A DNA stretch of 59,555 bases from Lachnospiraceae bacterium (GTDB lineage Bacteria > Bacillota > Clostridia > Lachnospirales > Lachnospiraceae), in NCBI GenBank assembly GCA_017525525.1, contig JAFXSQ010000004.1, forward strand, positions 1-59,555. Reading direction: 5' to 3'. The notes beneath the pieces are model-generated. The model had not been told where the DNA came from, did not search any database, and saw only the letters and a list, made by a program, of their open reading frames with translations. The position numbers and the translations under genes were made by a program. Shown in pieces: positions 51,851 through 59,555 of the stretch (its first letter is position 1; each line of letters opens with the position of its first letter).

Positions 51851-52558
51851 ATGACACCACATAACAAAGCAAATAAGGGAGATTTTGCTAAGACGGTTCT
51901 TATGCCCGGAGATCCGAACCGATCGAGGTTCGTGGCGGAGAATTTCTTAGAGGACGCAGTCCTTGTAAATGATGTAAGAGGAGTGCAGGGTTACACCGGA
52001 AAGTATAAGGGAGTGCCGGTATCGGTCATGGCAAGCGGCATGGGTGTCCCGTCAATATCGATATATTCCTACGAATTATTTACCGAATATGATGTGGAGA
52101 ACATAATACGCATAGGTTCTGCGGGAGCTCTTAAGCGGGATATGCAGCTTGGCAGTGTGGTTGCGGGAATGGGCGCTTGTTCGGATTCGAACGCAGCCTC
52201 ACAGTTTGAACTCAATGCCTCCTTCGCGCCGATAGCAAGCTTCGAGCTTCTTAAAGCGGCAGTTAAAAGCGCGGAAGAGATGGGCGTCAATATGCCGGTT
52301 GGAAATATATACACAAGCGATATGTTCTATGACAAGGCAGGCAGAGCTTTAAAGATGGCCGAGTACGGAGTGCTTGCCGTTGAAATGGAGGCCGCGGGAC
52401 TTTACCTGACTGCTGCAAAGACCGGAAAGAATGCGCTTACTATCTGTTCGATATCGGACAATTTGGTAACCGGGGAGGAGCTTTCACCCGACGCGAGGGA
52501 AACCTCATTTACAAACATGATCAAGGTTGCGCTTGAGACTGCGGTAAAGATGAATTAA
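51851..52558 (+). CDS. deoD: Purine-nucleoside phosphorylase, DeoD type
   Basis: 235 aa from the ATG at 51851 (AGGAGG 9-10 bases upstream, from module E). It splits purine nucleosides with phosphate into base and ribose-1-phosphate. MTPHNKANKGDFAKTVLMPGDPNR is the family start, then GSAGALKRDMQLGSVV, TSDMFYD, VEMEAAGLY and SDNLVTGE with the catalytic Asp. Hexameric class I enzyme by length. The 5' leader carries the module array; a module-A-derived terminator follows. Confidence 0.94.
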   Translation: MTPHNKANKGDFAKTVLMPGDPNRSRFVAENFLEDAVLVNDVRGVQGYTGKYKGVPVSVMASGMGVPSISIYSYELFTEYDVENIIRIGSAGALKRDMQLGSVVAGMGACSDSNAASQFELNASFAPIASFELLKAAVKSAEEMGVNMPVGNIYTSDMFYDKAGRALKMAEYGVLAVEMEAAGLYLTAAKTGKNALTICSISDNLVTGEELSPDARETSFTNMIKVALETAVKMN

Positions 52559-52578
52559 ATATACATGATAAAGCATAG

Positions 52579-52651
52579 TGTCATTCTGAGCGAAGCGAAG
52601 AATCTTAAATAAGATGAGATCCTTTGCTGACGCTCAGGATGACATTTTTTT
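52579..52651 (+). terminator. Terminator formed by two halves of module A
   Basis: TGTCATTCTGAGCG (52579-52592) pairs with CGCTCAGGATGACA (52631-52644) with a single T.G wobble, then TTTTTTTA. The loop holds GAAGAATCTTA and the matching AAGATGAGATCCTTT, so the whole repeat folds. Confidence 0.75.
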
Positions 52652-52653
52652 AT

Positions 52654-52703
52654 GCGCACACCCGCGCAGTGTGTTTTGTCACTTAGTGACACGCGGGTGG
52701 CGC
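52654..52703. repeat. 50-nt structured element F (copy F2)
   Basis: GCGC/GCGC outer, ACCCGCG (52660-52666) with CGCGGGT (52692-52698), and inner GTCAC-TTA-GTGAC (52678-52690). Each segment length equals F1 at 2525-2574, and at least four pairs differ in a compensated way. Confidence 0.6.
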
Positions 52704-52705
52704 AA

Positions 52706-52733
52706 CGAACAGGGTGACTTTGTCACCTGTTCG
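52706..52733. repeat. Hairpin module related to G
   Basis: CGAACAGGGTGAC pairs with GTCACCTGTTCG (one bulge), followed by ATTATGATTT; the AGGGTG core and CGATTxTGATTT flank recall module G at 2625-2693. Confidence 0.5.
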
Positions 52734-52743
52734 ATTATGATTT

Positions 52744-52761
52744 AATTATTATTTAATAATT
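52744..52761. promoter_or_regulatory. Palindrome before the ABC permease gene
   Basis: AATTATTA-TT-TAATAATT, perfect 8-bp arms, about 48 bases before the start. Could bind a regulator such as the OmpR-type protein encoded downstream, or be an AT-rich promoter part; not proved. Confidence 0.3.
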
Positions 52762-52808
52762 GTCGTGTTATCATCACTCCAACATAACAAGAAAGGGGCA
52801 TGAAAGGT

Positions 52809-55169
52809 ATGCTGTTCAGAATTCTAAAAAAGGATCTAAAACGAAAGAAGACAATGAATGTAATCCTGCTTTTGTTTGTGATACTTGCTTCCATGTTTGT
52901 TGCGAGCGGTCTCTCAAATGTGGTCACCGTTTTAAACGGGACAGAGTATTATCTCGATAAGGCAGAGCTTGGAGCCTACATCATTTTTACACAGGGAAAT
53001 GCGGAGGACAAAAAGCTTGAAGATATACTGGATAAAACCGAAGCTGTAGAAAGCTACCGCCTTGAGAGAGCTGTTTACTGCGGTCAGGAAAACTTTGAGG
53101 CGAAAGGTGAGCTGCTTGAATCAAAAGGATCCACGATGCTTATTCCTTCAGGTGACAACGGACTTAACTACTTCGACAAGGAAAACAACATAATAGGATT
53201 GGTAAAGCCCGGACATGTGTATGCTAAGAAGACATTTCTTAACAGATTCAAGCTTGAGGTCGGCGATACACTCACCGTTAAGAGTGGCAATACGGAGAAG
53301 AATCTTGTGATAGACGGCTGGTTCAAGGATGCTCCGCTTGGCTCCGAGATGCTCGGTAACGAGAGATTCCTTATGGCCAACGAGGACTTTGATGATTTTT
53401 ACAATGACAAAGAGATAAACCTGCTTTCAAAGGGCAAGGGAGCTTACATCTCTTCGGAGAACGAAAAGGATGTGGCAGCGGCAATTGTGGATGTGGACGG
53501 TATACTGTTCACGGCAGGAAGAAGCCTTATCAAGCTTTCTTATATAATGTCGCTTCTGATAGCCTTTATAGTGCTTATCCTGTCGGTAGCCCTTATCATA
53601 GTAGCCTTTGTGGTTTTGAGGTTCGTGATCAACCTTTCGGTAACCGAGGACTTCAGGGAGATCGGAGTGATGAAGGCAATCGGTATAAGGAACGGCAAGA
53701 TAAGGGGCATATATCTGGTAAAGTATATGGCAATCGCGATAATAGGAACTATAATTGGCGGAGCTTTAAGCTTCCCCTTCGGTAAGCTTCTTATCGCTTC
53801 GGTAAGCGACACCATGGTGCTCGGCAATGACAATGACATCATGTTCCATATCATCGGACTTGTTATTGTGGCAGCGCTGATAGGCCTCTTTGCCTGGGGC
53901 TGCACAAGGAAGATAAAGAGGATGTCTCCGGTAGACGCTATAAGGAACGGAAACAGCGGTGAGCGCTTTAAAAAGAAGAGGAGCAGGGGCATCAGACTTA
54001 AGAATCATACAGAGCGCTTCCTGGCTGTAAATGATCTGCTCTGTAAACCCAAAAGGTATATGTCGGTATTCCTTTCAATACTCATATGTACGCTGTTGGT
54101 ACTCACGATAGTCAATACATCAAACACAATGAAGTCGGACAGCTTTGCATATACCTTCGGTGCGAGAGGTGACCTTTATACATTTTCGTTAAAGGTAATA
54201 AACAGGCTTCAGGCCGAAGGAAAAGAAGCGGAGCTTGAGTATATAAAGGAGAATGAGGAGAAGCTTGCTGAGGCCGGTATGCCATGCGTGATCAAGCACG
54301 ATATTCAATACAAGTACACGCTTTCATTTGAAGGAAATGAATACAAAGAAGGTTTTCAACAGGGCCTTCAGGCGATGATGGAGGACTATGAGTTTATAGA
54401 AGGCTCGGCGCCGCAAAATAAAAACGAGGTTGCGATAACGGAGGTTATAACAAGCAAAACCGGACTTCGCCTCGGCGATACATTTACAATGAAGTACGAT
54501 GATCATGATGAACAGTTCTTGGTCACCGCAATCTATCAGACCATGAACAACGCCGGAGATATGATCCTGATGCATCCGGATGCGGATACGGATTTCTCCA
54601 AGATGGCCTCCAGCATGATGTTTGCAATCAAATTCACGGACAATCCGGACAAGAAGACTATAGAGGAACGTAAGGCAAAGGTAGCGGAGATTTTTGAGAC
54701 AAAGGAAAAGGATGTTTTGAATGCGGAGGAATACTGCGTGAAGAACATGGGAGCTGCCGACACTATGGTAGCGGTTCAGAACCTGCTTTTGGTTATAACC
54801 CTGATAGTGGTAATCTTAGTAACCGTACTTATGGAAAGATCCTTTATGGCGGATGAGAAGACAGATATCGCGCTGTTAAAGGCGGTCGGATTTAAAAATA
54901 GTTCAATCATACGCTGGCACATGATAAGGTTCTTCATCTGTTCTGTAGCAGCGGTGGTTGTGGCACTTTTAATCTCAATCCCGGTTACACATCTTACCAT
55001 AACACCTATATTCAAGATGATGGGACTTGTGTCGGTTGAGTATAAATACAACCCTGTGATGCTGGTGCTCTATCCGGGAATTATATGCGCCTTTACAGTT
55101 CTGGTAAGCTTCCTGATGGCACAGTGCACAAGAACTATAAAGAGCAGAGATACGGCGAATATTGAATAA
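52809..55169 (+). CDS. ABC transporter permease, FtsX type, two FtsX domains
   Basis: 786 aa from 52809 (AAAGGGG 10 bases upstream); an in-frame ATG at 52800 is also possible. N-terminal TM, external MacB-like periplasmic domain, first FtsX domain (~240-360: IAFIVLILSVALIIVAFVVL, with VTEDFREIGVMKAIGI), a second external domain and second FtsX domain (~650-770: LLLVITLIVVILVTVLMERS, DIALLKAVGFKNSSIIRW). Total TM count about 8. The layout fits antimicrobial-peptide or lipoprotein-type ABC exporters (YtrF/SalY/BceB-like). It belongs with the ATPase at 55327 and the two-component pair that follows. Confidence 0.88.
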   Translation: MLFRILKKDLKRKKTMNVILLLFVILASMFVASGLSNVVTVLNGTEYYLDKAELGAYIIFTQGNAEDKKLEDILDKTEAVESYRLERAVYCGQENFEAKGELLESKGSTMLIPSGDNGLNYFDKENNIIGLVKPGHVYAKKTFLNRFKLEVGDTLTVKSGNTEKNLVIDGWFKDAPLGSEMLGNERFLMANEDFDDFYNDKEINLLSKGKGAYISSENEKDVAAAIVDVDGILFTAGRSLIKLSYIMSLLIAFIVLILSVALIIVAFVVLRFVINLSVTEDFREIGVMKAIGIRNGKIRGIYLVKYMAIAIIGTIIGGALSFPFGKLLIASVSDTMVLGNDNDIMFHIIGLVIVAALIGLFAWGCTRKIKRMSPVDAIRNGNSGERFKKKRSRGIRLKNHTERFLAVNDLLCKPKRYMSVFLSILICTLLVLTIVNTSNTMKSDSFAYTFGARGDLYTFSLKVINRLQAEGKEAELEYIKENEEKLAEAGMPCVIKHDIQYKYTLSFEGNEYKEGFQQGLQAMMEDYEFIEGSAPQNKNEVAITEVITSKTGLRLGDTFTMKYDDHDEQFLVTAIYQTMNNAGDMILMHPDADTDFSKMASSMMFAIKFTDNPDKKTIEERKAKVAEIFETKEKDVLNAEEYCVKNMGAADTMVAVQNLLLVITLIVVILVTVLMERSFMADEKTDIALLKAVGFKNSSIIRWHMIRFFICSVAAVVVALLISIPVTHLTITPIFKMMGLVSVEYKYNPVMLVLYPGIICAFTVLVSFLMAQCTRTIKSRDTANIE

Positions 55170-55185
55170 TGTGTCTTCCTGAGCG

Positions 55186-55296
55186 ACGCGGACCGTAATG
55201 CGAAGCGTTACGGTGCCGGCCTTCGACGTCATAAGGAATCCACCGCAAGCGGGACCCCTTATGACGAAATGCGAGGGCTTGCGAAGCAACAGGAAG
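55186..55296. repeat. Module B (copy B2) inside a module A
   Basis: Lies between GTGTCTTCCTGAGCGA and CGAAGGATCTTA (halves of module A). Compared with B1, the first stem is CCGTAATGC/GCGTTACGG in place of CCTCAATGC/GCGTTGAGG; both changed pairs stay paired. Confidence 0.8.
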
Positions 55297-55326
55297 CGAA
55301 GGATCTTATATAAGGAGGATAATAAA

Positions 55327-56091
55327 ATGAGTACAATTCTTGAAGCAAAGGACTTATGTAAATCATATGTAATAGAGAAGAGACAGAACCATGTATTAAA
55401 GAATGTTAACCTCATGGTGGAGGAGGGCGAGATGGTTGCTGTTATGGGACCTTCGGGTTCGGGCAAGTCAACCCTGCTTTACTCGATCTCGGGTATGGAC
55501 AAGGCTACTGCGGGAACGGTGTTGTTCGACGGCAAGGAGATTACCTCCCTTTCCGAGAAGGAGATGGCGGATGTAAGGCTTGATGACATGGGCTTTATCT
55601 TCCAGCAGATGTTTATGATGAAGAACTTAACCATCATGGATAACATCCTTCTTCCGGCTATCCAGAGCAGGAAGGACAACAAAAGCCGTGAAGAGAAGGT
55701 AAGCCGCTGTGAGGACCTTATGAGAAAGCTCGGTATAATCGAAACCGCAGATCATGATATCAACGAGGTGTCCGGCGGTCAGCTTCAGAGGGCGTGTATA
55801 TGCCGCAGCATGATCAACAATCCGAAGATAATATTCGCGGATGAGCCGACCGGCGCCTTGAACAGAACATCCTCCGAGGAGGTAATAGATGAGCTTGTAC
55901 GTCTCAATAAGGAGGGAACGACTGTATTCATGGTTACCCATGACGCCAAGGTGGCCGCAAGGTGCTCGAGAGTGATTTACATAGTAGACGGAAACATTCA
56001 GGGAGAGTATAATAATACCGATAACGAAACAAAGTCACAGAAGGAAAGAGAGAAGGCGCTTAATAACTGGCTTATGGATTTAGGTTGGTAA
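55327..56091 (+). CDS. ABC transporter ATP-binding protein
   Basis: 254 aa from the ATG at 55327 (AAGGAGG 8-9 bases upstream); an open frame continuing upstream into module B is not believed. Walker A GPSGSGKSTLL, signature EVSGGQLQRACICR, Walker B IIFADEPTGALN and H-loop VTHDAKVAARC, all intact, in the LolD/MacB/BceA style. It powers the FtsX permease encoded before it. The C-end is charged and helical. The 157-base gap from the permease is filled by modules A and B. Confidence 0.92.
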   Translation: MSTILEAKDLCKSYVIEKRQNHVLKNVNLMVEEGEMVAVMGPSGSGKSTLLYSISGMDKATAGTVLFDGKEITSLSEKEMADVRLDDMGFIFQQMFMMKNLTIMDNILLPAIQSRKDNKSREEKVSRCEDLMRKLGIIETADHDINEVSGGQLQRACICRSMINNPKIIFADEPTGALNRTSSEEVIDELVRLNKEGTTVFMVTHDAKVAARCSRVIYIVDGNIQGEYNNTDNETKSQKEREKALNNWLMDLGW

Positions 56092-56093
56092 TC

Positions 56094-56249
56094 GTGTCAT
56101 TCAGTGCAAGATGAACGATTGTCATCCTGAACGAATTGACGCAGACCTCAATGCGAAGCGTTGAGGTGCCGGCCTTCGATGTCATAAGGAATCCACCGCA
56201 AGCGGTACCCCTTATGACGAAATGCGAGGGCTTGCGAAGCAACAGGAAG
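56094..56249. repeat. Module A fragments with module B (copy B3)
   Basis: 56094-56138 holds GTGTCATTCAGTGCAAGATG and TGTCATCCTGAACGA fragments; 56139-56249 is B3, identical to B1 over 111 bases. The last AGGAAGG serves as the ribosome site of the next gene. Confidence 0.8.
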
Positions 56250-56259
56250 GATCTTAAAT

Positions 56260-56925
56260 ATGCTAGATATCCTGATAGTAGAAGACAACAAAGATATATC
56301 AACCTTGCTTGCGGATTTCCTCAGAAAAGAGGGATATGCCGTAAGCGTGGCCGATAGCGGTGAGAAGGCTCTTGACCTGTACGAGCGCTACGGAGCAAAG
56401 CTGTTGATCCTCGACATTAATCTGCCGGGGATCGACGGCTTTTCCGTGCTTTCGAAGGTTCGTGAGAATTCTAACACGCATGTTTTGATCACGAGCGCAA
56501 GGACGGGCAAGGAGGATCAGCTCAAAGGTCTGATGACAGGCGCGGATGATTATATAGAGAAGCCCTACGACATAGATATCCTGATTGCGAAAATAAAGGG
56601 GATATTCAAGCGTAAGTTTTCGTTGGATGAGATAACCGCAGGTGATATCAGGCTTAATACGGTAACAGAGAAGCTCTATGTTGGCGATAAGGAAAAGGAG
56701 CTTACCGCCAAGGAATTTGAGCTCTTAAAGCTGCTTATGGAGAACAAGGGCACTACCATGAAAAAGGAATTCCTTTTTAATTCCGTATGGGGGAGCGATT
56801 CGGAATCTGAGCTTCAGACGCTTACAGTCCATATTAAGTGGCTCAGGGAGAAGATTGAAAAGGATGTCAAGAAGCCGGAACACATACTTACCGTGTGGGG
56901 AGTAGGGTACAGATTTGAAGAATAG
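56260..56925 (+). CDS. OmpR-family response regulator
   Basis: 221 aa. Receiver domain ILIVEDNKDIS (acidic pair), phospho-acceptor LLILDINLPG (Asp52), Thr/Ser ITSARTG, Lys-Pro YIEKPYD; winged-helix C-end from ~125 (KELTAKEFELLKLLMENKGT ... ILTVWGVGYRFEE). Ribosome site from module B/A. It overlaps the kinase start by 11 bases. Likely controls the ABC transporter genes just before it, as in BceRS-type circuits. Confidence 0.94.
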   Translation: MLDILIVEDNKDISTLLADFLRKEGYAVSVADSGEKALDLYERYGAKLLILDINLPGIDGFSVLSKVRENSNTHVLITSARTGKEDQLKGLMTGADDYIEKPYDIDILIAKIKGIFKRKFSLDEITAGDIRLNTVTEKLYVGDKEKELTAKEFELLKLLMENKGTTMKKEFLFNSVWGSDSESELQTLTVHIKWLREKIEKDVKKPEHILTVWGVGYRFEE

Positions 56926-58153
56926 CGAGTACAAATTAAGTAAAAGGATACCGGTCTTTGTGTGGGTGCTTATAGCAGAGGTTTTGCTCTGCGTTTTAAG
57001 CAACCTGCTTTTTTTGAATTCAAACGCCGGTACCGGCAGTGATGCCTACAGAGTAGATATCTCGCGTGCATTTAACCGCATCAGAAACGGTGACATGCCT
57101 TCTCCGGGTGAATATGAGTTTATAACCGTGATCGAGCCTTTTGACGAAGAAAGGGTATACGCCGGTGATTACGCTCCCGTTAAGGCGGCTGACGGAAGTA
57201 TGTACATTATATCATATACTGTGAATAAGAATAATAAAGGTATATTTATCTTAAATGCGGTATGGGCAGCAGTCTTTGTTTTGACTATTGTGGTAGTCAT
57301 CTACATAGAGATCAAGATACTAAAGCCATTTAGAGTTGTCTCCGAGCTGCCGATAGAGCTTGCAAAGGGTAACCTGACCGTTCCGGTAAATGAGGAAAAG
57401 GACAGGTATTTTGGTAAATTCCTCTGGGGCATGGATGTGTTAAGGGAGCACATGGAGGAGGAGAAGGAAAAAAACCTTGCTTTAGAGCGGGAAAAGAAGA
57501 CACTCATACTTACGCTTTCTCACGATATCAAAACCCCGCTCTCAGCTATCAAGCTATACAATAAGGCACTATCACGCAAGTTGTATGACACGGAGGAAAA
57601 GCAGCTTGAGGCCTACGCGGGCATAGAAAAGAACACCGACGAGCTCGAGGCTTATGTAGAGGACATAAGAAATGCGGTTCGTGAAGACTTCCTTAAGATA
57701 GAAGTAAAGAACGAAGAGTGGTACATGTCAGAGGTGATAGATGATCTGAGTTCATTATATAAGGAGAAGACTGCACAGCTTCATACAGAATTAAAGATAG
57801 AGAGTTATGACGACTGTCTGCTGAAAGGGGACAGGGACAGAGCTCTTGAGGTATTGCAGAATCTGATGGAAAATGCTATAAAATACGGAGACGGAAAAAG
57901 GATTGCCGTATCATTTGCAGACGAGGAGAACTGCAGACTTATTACCGTGAGCAATACGGGAGGTGGATTTGACAAAAAGGAACTTCCTAATTTGTTCGAT
58001 TCTTTTTACCGCGGCAGTAACGTTGGCAAGCAAAAGGGGAGCGGCCTTGGACTTTACATAGCCAAGAACCTTATGCGTGCGATGGACGGGGATATATATG
58101 CCGAGGCTTACGACAATACATTTTCGGTTACGGCTGTGTTCAGAAGAGAATAG
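56915..58153 (+). CDS. Sensor histidine kinase
   Basis: 412 aa from the TTG at 56915 (GGGGAGTAGGG upstream; no ATG fits). TM1 (~13-33, VFVWVLIAEVLLCVLSNLLFL), an external loop of ~75 aa, TM2 (~109-130, GIFILNAVWAAVFVLTIVVVIYI), a HAMP-like linker, HisKA with LSHDIKTPLSAIK (His203), then HATPase (LMENAIKYGDGKRIAV, GGGFDKKEL, GSGLGLYIAK). It should phosphorylate the preceding response regulator. The loop is longer than in BceS-type intramembrane sensors, so it may bind a ligand outside. Confidence 0.92.
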   Translation: MKNSEYKLSKRIPVFVWVLIAEVLLCVLSNLLFLNSNAGTGSDAYRVDISRAFNRIRNGDMPSPGEYEFITVIEPFDEERVYAGDYAPVKAADGSMYIISYTVNKNNKGIFILNAVWAAVFVLTIVVVIYIEIKILKPFRVVSELPIELAKGNLTVPVNEEKDRYFGKFLWGMDVLREHMEEEKEKNLALEREKKTLILTLSHDIKTPLSAIKLYNKALSRKLYDTEEKQLEAYAGIEKNTDELEAYVEDIRNAVREDFLKIEVKNEEWYMSEVIDDLSSLYKEKTAQLHTELKIESYDDCLLKGDRDRALEVLQNLMENAIKYGDGKRIAVSFADEENCRLITVSNTGGGFDKKELPNLFDSFYRGSNVGKQKGSGLGLYIAKNLMRAMDGDIYAEAYDNTFSVTAVFRRE

Positions 58154-58187
58154 GAATGTTAAAGGATATTATACGAGGTGGCTTAAG

Positions 58188-59039
58188 ATGAAAAAAGGAC
58201 TTATTTTAGAAGGCGGAGCAATGCGAGGGATGTTCACCTGTGGCGTAATGGATGTCTTTATGGAGAACGGCATTACATTTGACGGAGCGGCAGGGATATC
58301 GGCAGGCGCAATCTTCGGATGTAATTACAAATCCGGACAGATAGGAAGAGGAGTGCGTTACAACAAAAAGTACGGACAGGATAAAAGGTATTGCAGTCTT
58401 AAGTCATTGATCAAAACAGGCGACCTGTATGGGGCGGAGTTTTGCTATGAGACACTGCCAAATGAGCTGGATATATTCGACCGCGATGCATTTGCTGCAA
58501 ATCCGATGGAATTTTATATAGGCGCAACCAATATCGAGACTGCCGAGACGGAGTACCACAAGTGCTCCGACGGCGGAGATAGGGACCTCTTATGGATGAG
58601 GGCCTCAGGTTCAATGCCTGTAGTTTCGAGACCGGTCAATATAGACGGTAAGCTTTACTTGGACGGAGGCATAACCGATCCTGTGCCGCTTAAATTCATG
58701 GAGTCCATCGGTTACAACAGAAATGTAATAGTACTGACGCAGCCTGACGGTTACATGAAGGAGAAGAGCTCGTCGCTTCCGGTAATGAGGATTGCTCTAA
58801 AGGATTATCCCAAGACCTTTGAAGCGATGGCAAAAAGGCATATGCTTTACAACGCTCAGATGAAGGCTGTAAAGAGGAGGGAAGAGAAGGGCTATGCGCT
58901 TGTTGTCCGTCCGCCGGAGTCACTCGGAATAAGCAGAACCGAAAATGACCCCGATGAACTTGAGAGAGTATATCAGATAGGAAGAACCGAAGGAGAAAAG
59001 CGTCTCGAGGATGTAAAACGGTTTCTTGAAAAAGCCTGA
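58188..59039 (+). CDS. Patatin-like phospholipase
   Basis: 283 aa from the ATG at 58188. Oxyanion loop EGGAMRGMF, nucleophile elbow GISAGAIFG (GxSxG) and catalytic Asp in LDGGITDPVPL form the Ser-Asp dyad. Similar to the YjjU/RssA-type hydrolases of the cytosol that cut acyl lipids. A fragment like the end of module E (TATTATACGAGGTGG, 58167-58181) supplies the ribosome site. It starts 34 bases after the kinase stop, on the same strand. No terminator is evident before the rRNA promoter. Confidence 0.92.
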   Translation: MKKGLILEGGAMRGMFTCGVMDVFMENGITFDGAAGISAGAIFGCNYKSGQIGRGVRYNKKYGQDKRYCSLKSLIKTGDLYGAEFCYETLPNELDIFDRDAFAANPMEFYIGATNIETAETEYHKCSDGGDRDLLWMRASGSMPVVSRPVNIDGKLYLDGGITDPVPLKFMESIGYNRNVIVLTQPDGYMKEKSSSLPVMRIALKDYPKTFEAMAKRHMLYNAQMKAVKRREEKGYALVVRPPESLGISRTENDPDELERVYQIGRTEGEKRLEDVKRFLEKA

Positions 59040-59117
59040 AACATAAGGAAAATACAGCGTTTATATGCTTGTCGAAAACAACTTAAAAAAATATTTTATA
59101 TTTTTTGAAAAAAGTTA

Positions 59118-59146
59118 TTGACAAGCATATAACGTTGTGATATATT
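59118..59146 (+). promoter_or_regulatory. rRNA operon promoter
   Basis: TTGACA (59118-59123), 17-base spacer, TATATT (59141-59146), in an AT-rich stretch with A/T runs just before it (59085-59115), as in UP elements of rRNA promoters. Confidence 0.85.
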
Positions 59147-59534
59147 GTACAAGCTGTCGCGTGAGACAGACATCAACAAGAGGATACAAGATAGGAATTA
59201 TTACAGTAGAAAGGCTTAAAAAAAGTTAATACTGAACACCGTTTAATTTTTTTGCCCTTCAGTATCTAAAGTCGATGAAACCTTGACAACTTAATATCAT
59301 GTCAACCCCGAAATTTCTTGACAAAGTTCAAAGCAAAAGTGCTTTGGAAAAAAAGATTTGCAAGCTTGCTTGCGAAAATCTTTTTGAAAAGCACCTTGGC
59401 GCGAACGTCAAGGATGAACAATACGAAGTATTGTGAGTGCTTTGAACGAGAAGAATTTTTGGAACAAAACCTTAAAACAGTAAGTTAGGGAACTTATAAG
59501 CCAGATGGCATATGGGTTTCAGGACATACAAACT
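59147..59534 (+). other. rRNA leader with processing stems
   Basis: Hairpins: ATACTGAA/TTCAGTAT (59229-59236, 59258-59265); a large domain closed by GTTCAAAGCA (59326-59335) and TGCTTTGAAC (59438-59447). Inside it is the AAAAAGATTT/AAATCTTTTT stem (59350-59385) and ACAATAC-GAA-GTATTGT (59418-59434). Two extra TTGACA sequences (59283, 59318) have no good -10. No gene is present. Confidence 0.6.
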
Positions 59535-59555
59535 TTTTATGAGAGTTTGATCCTG
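59535..59555 (+). rRNA. 16S ribosomal RNA, 5' end (partial)
   Basis: GAGAGTTTGATCCTG matches the universal start of 16S rRNA (E. coli positions ~7-21), so the mature 5' end is near 59535. The gene runs off the window. Confidence 0.93.

Noticed and set aside
56136-56357. Protein encoded by module B (VIRNPPQAVPLMTKCEGLRS)
   Set aside because: The peptide recurs because the DNA repeats; the covarying stem in B2 and the lack of a ribosome site point to a structured element, not a gene.
59283-59330. Second and third rRNA promoters from TTGACA at 59283 and 59318
   Set aside because: No acceptable -10 at 16-18 bases; the sequences take part in leader hairpins.

Overview
The window looks like chromosomal DNA of an anaerobic Firmicute, most likely a member of the Lachnospiraceae. 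This is an inference from strong AGGAGG-type ribosome binding sites, sigma-A type promoters (TTGACA-N16/17-TATAAT-like), the gene families present (a DUF5721-like protein, a DUF4176-like protein, a Cys-type formate dehydrogenase with a NuoF/GltD-like partner, CPBP and PrsW membrane proteases) and the first ~21 bases of a 16S rRNA gene at the right edge. Almost all genes lie on the + strand, reading towards that rRNA operon. Only one ABC exporter pair is on the - strand.

Layout. 1-9 kb: surface and envelope proteins. These are an InlB-type repeat protein with a sortase-like tail, a small lipoprotein, three co-oriented membrane-anchored proteins (two with an N-terminal zinc ribbon) and a lytic transglycosylase. 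9-14.4 kb: housekeeping genes (nnrD-type NAD(P)H-hydrate repair, alr, a CBS/CorC protein, YebC, a Na+/Ca2+ antiporter). 14.5-18.8 kb: an envelope operon with a MoxR ATPase, a DUF58 protein and a membrane protein whose last ~69 residues are cut off by an in-frame TGA. 19-21.6 kb: fumC and pyrC. 21.7-26.3 kb: a heterodimeric ABC exporter with one degenerate ATP site, divergent from an AraC regulator. 26.3-30.9 kb: a two-subunit NAD-linked formate dehydrogenase. 31-32.6 kb: a sodium:solute symporter behind a structured leader. 32.7-34.5 kb: an ECF sigma factor, a 7-TM protein and a PrsW-like protease.

34.66-43.93 kb is the least familiar part. It is a six-gene, co-oriented block bounded by terminators: a 1497-aa cytosolic-looking protein ending in a calpain-like cysteine protease domain, a small two-TM protein, two tandem GNAT-like proteins (one without the acetyl-CoA motif), a 669-aa protein with a long Gly/Ala-rich beta-patterned region, and a DUF4176-like protein of the sort found beside type VII secretion effectors. 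I consider it the best candidate for an undescribed effector or secretion-linked system.

44-49.6 kb carries argH, small proteins, a transglutaminase-like protein, a DUF5721-like protein, a GNAT and a TetR/CPBP pair. 49.9-52.6 kb carries queC, a DagK-like lipid kinase and deoD. 52.8-58.2 kb carries an FtsX-type ABC transporter with its OmpR-type response regulator and histidine kinase. A patatin-like phospholipase follows, then the rRNA promoter and leader.

A second theme is a set of interspersed hairpin modules (called A to G here) in the intergenic spaces. Copies recur many times, share parts in both orientations, show compensatory base changes, nest inside each other, and in several places supply the Shine-Dalgarno sequence or stop codon of the adjoining gene. 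No tRNA, CRISPR array, transposase or phage gene was recognised.
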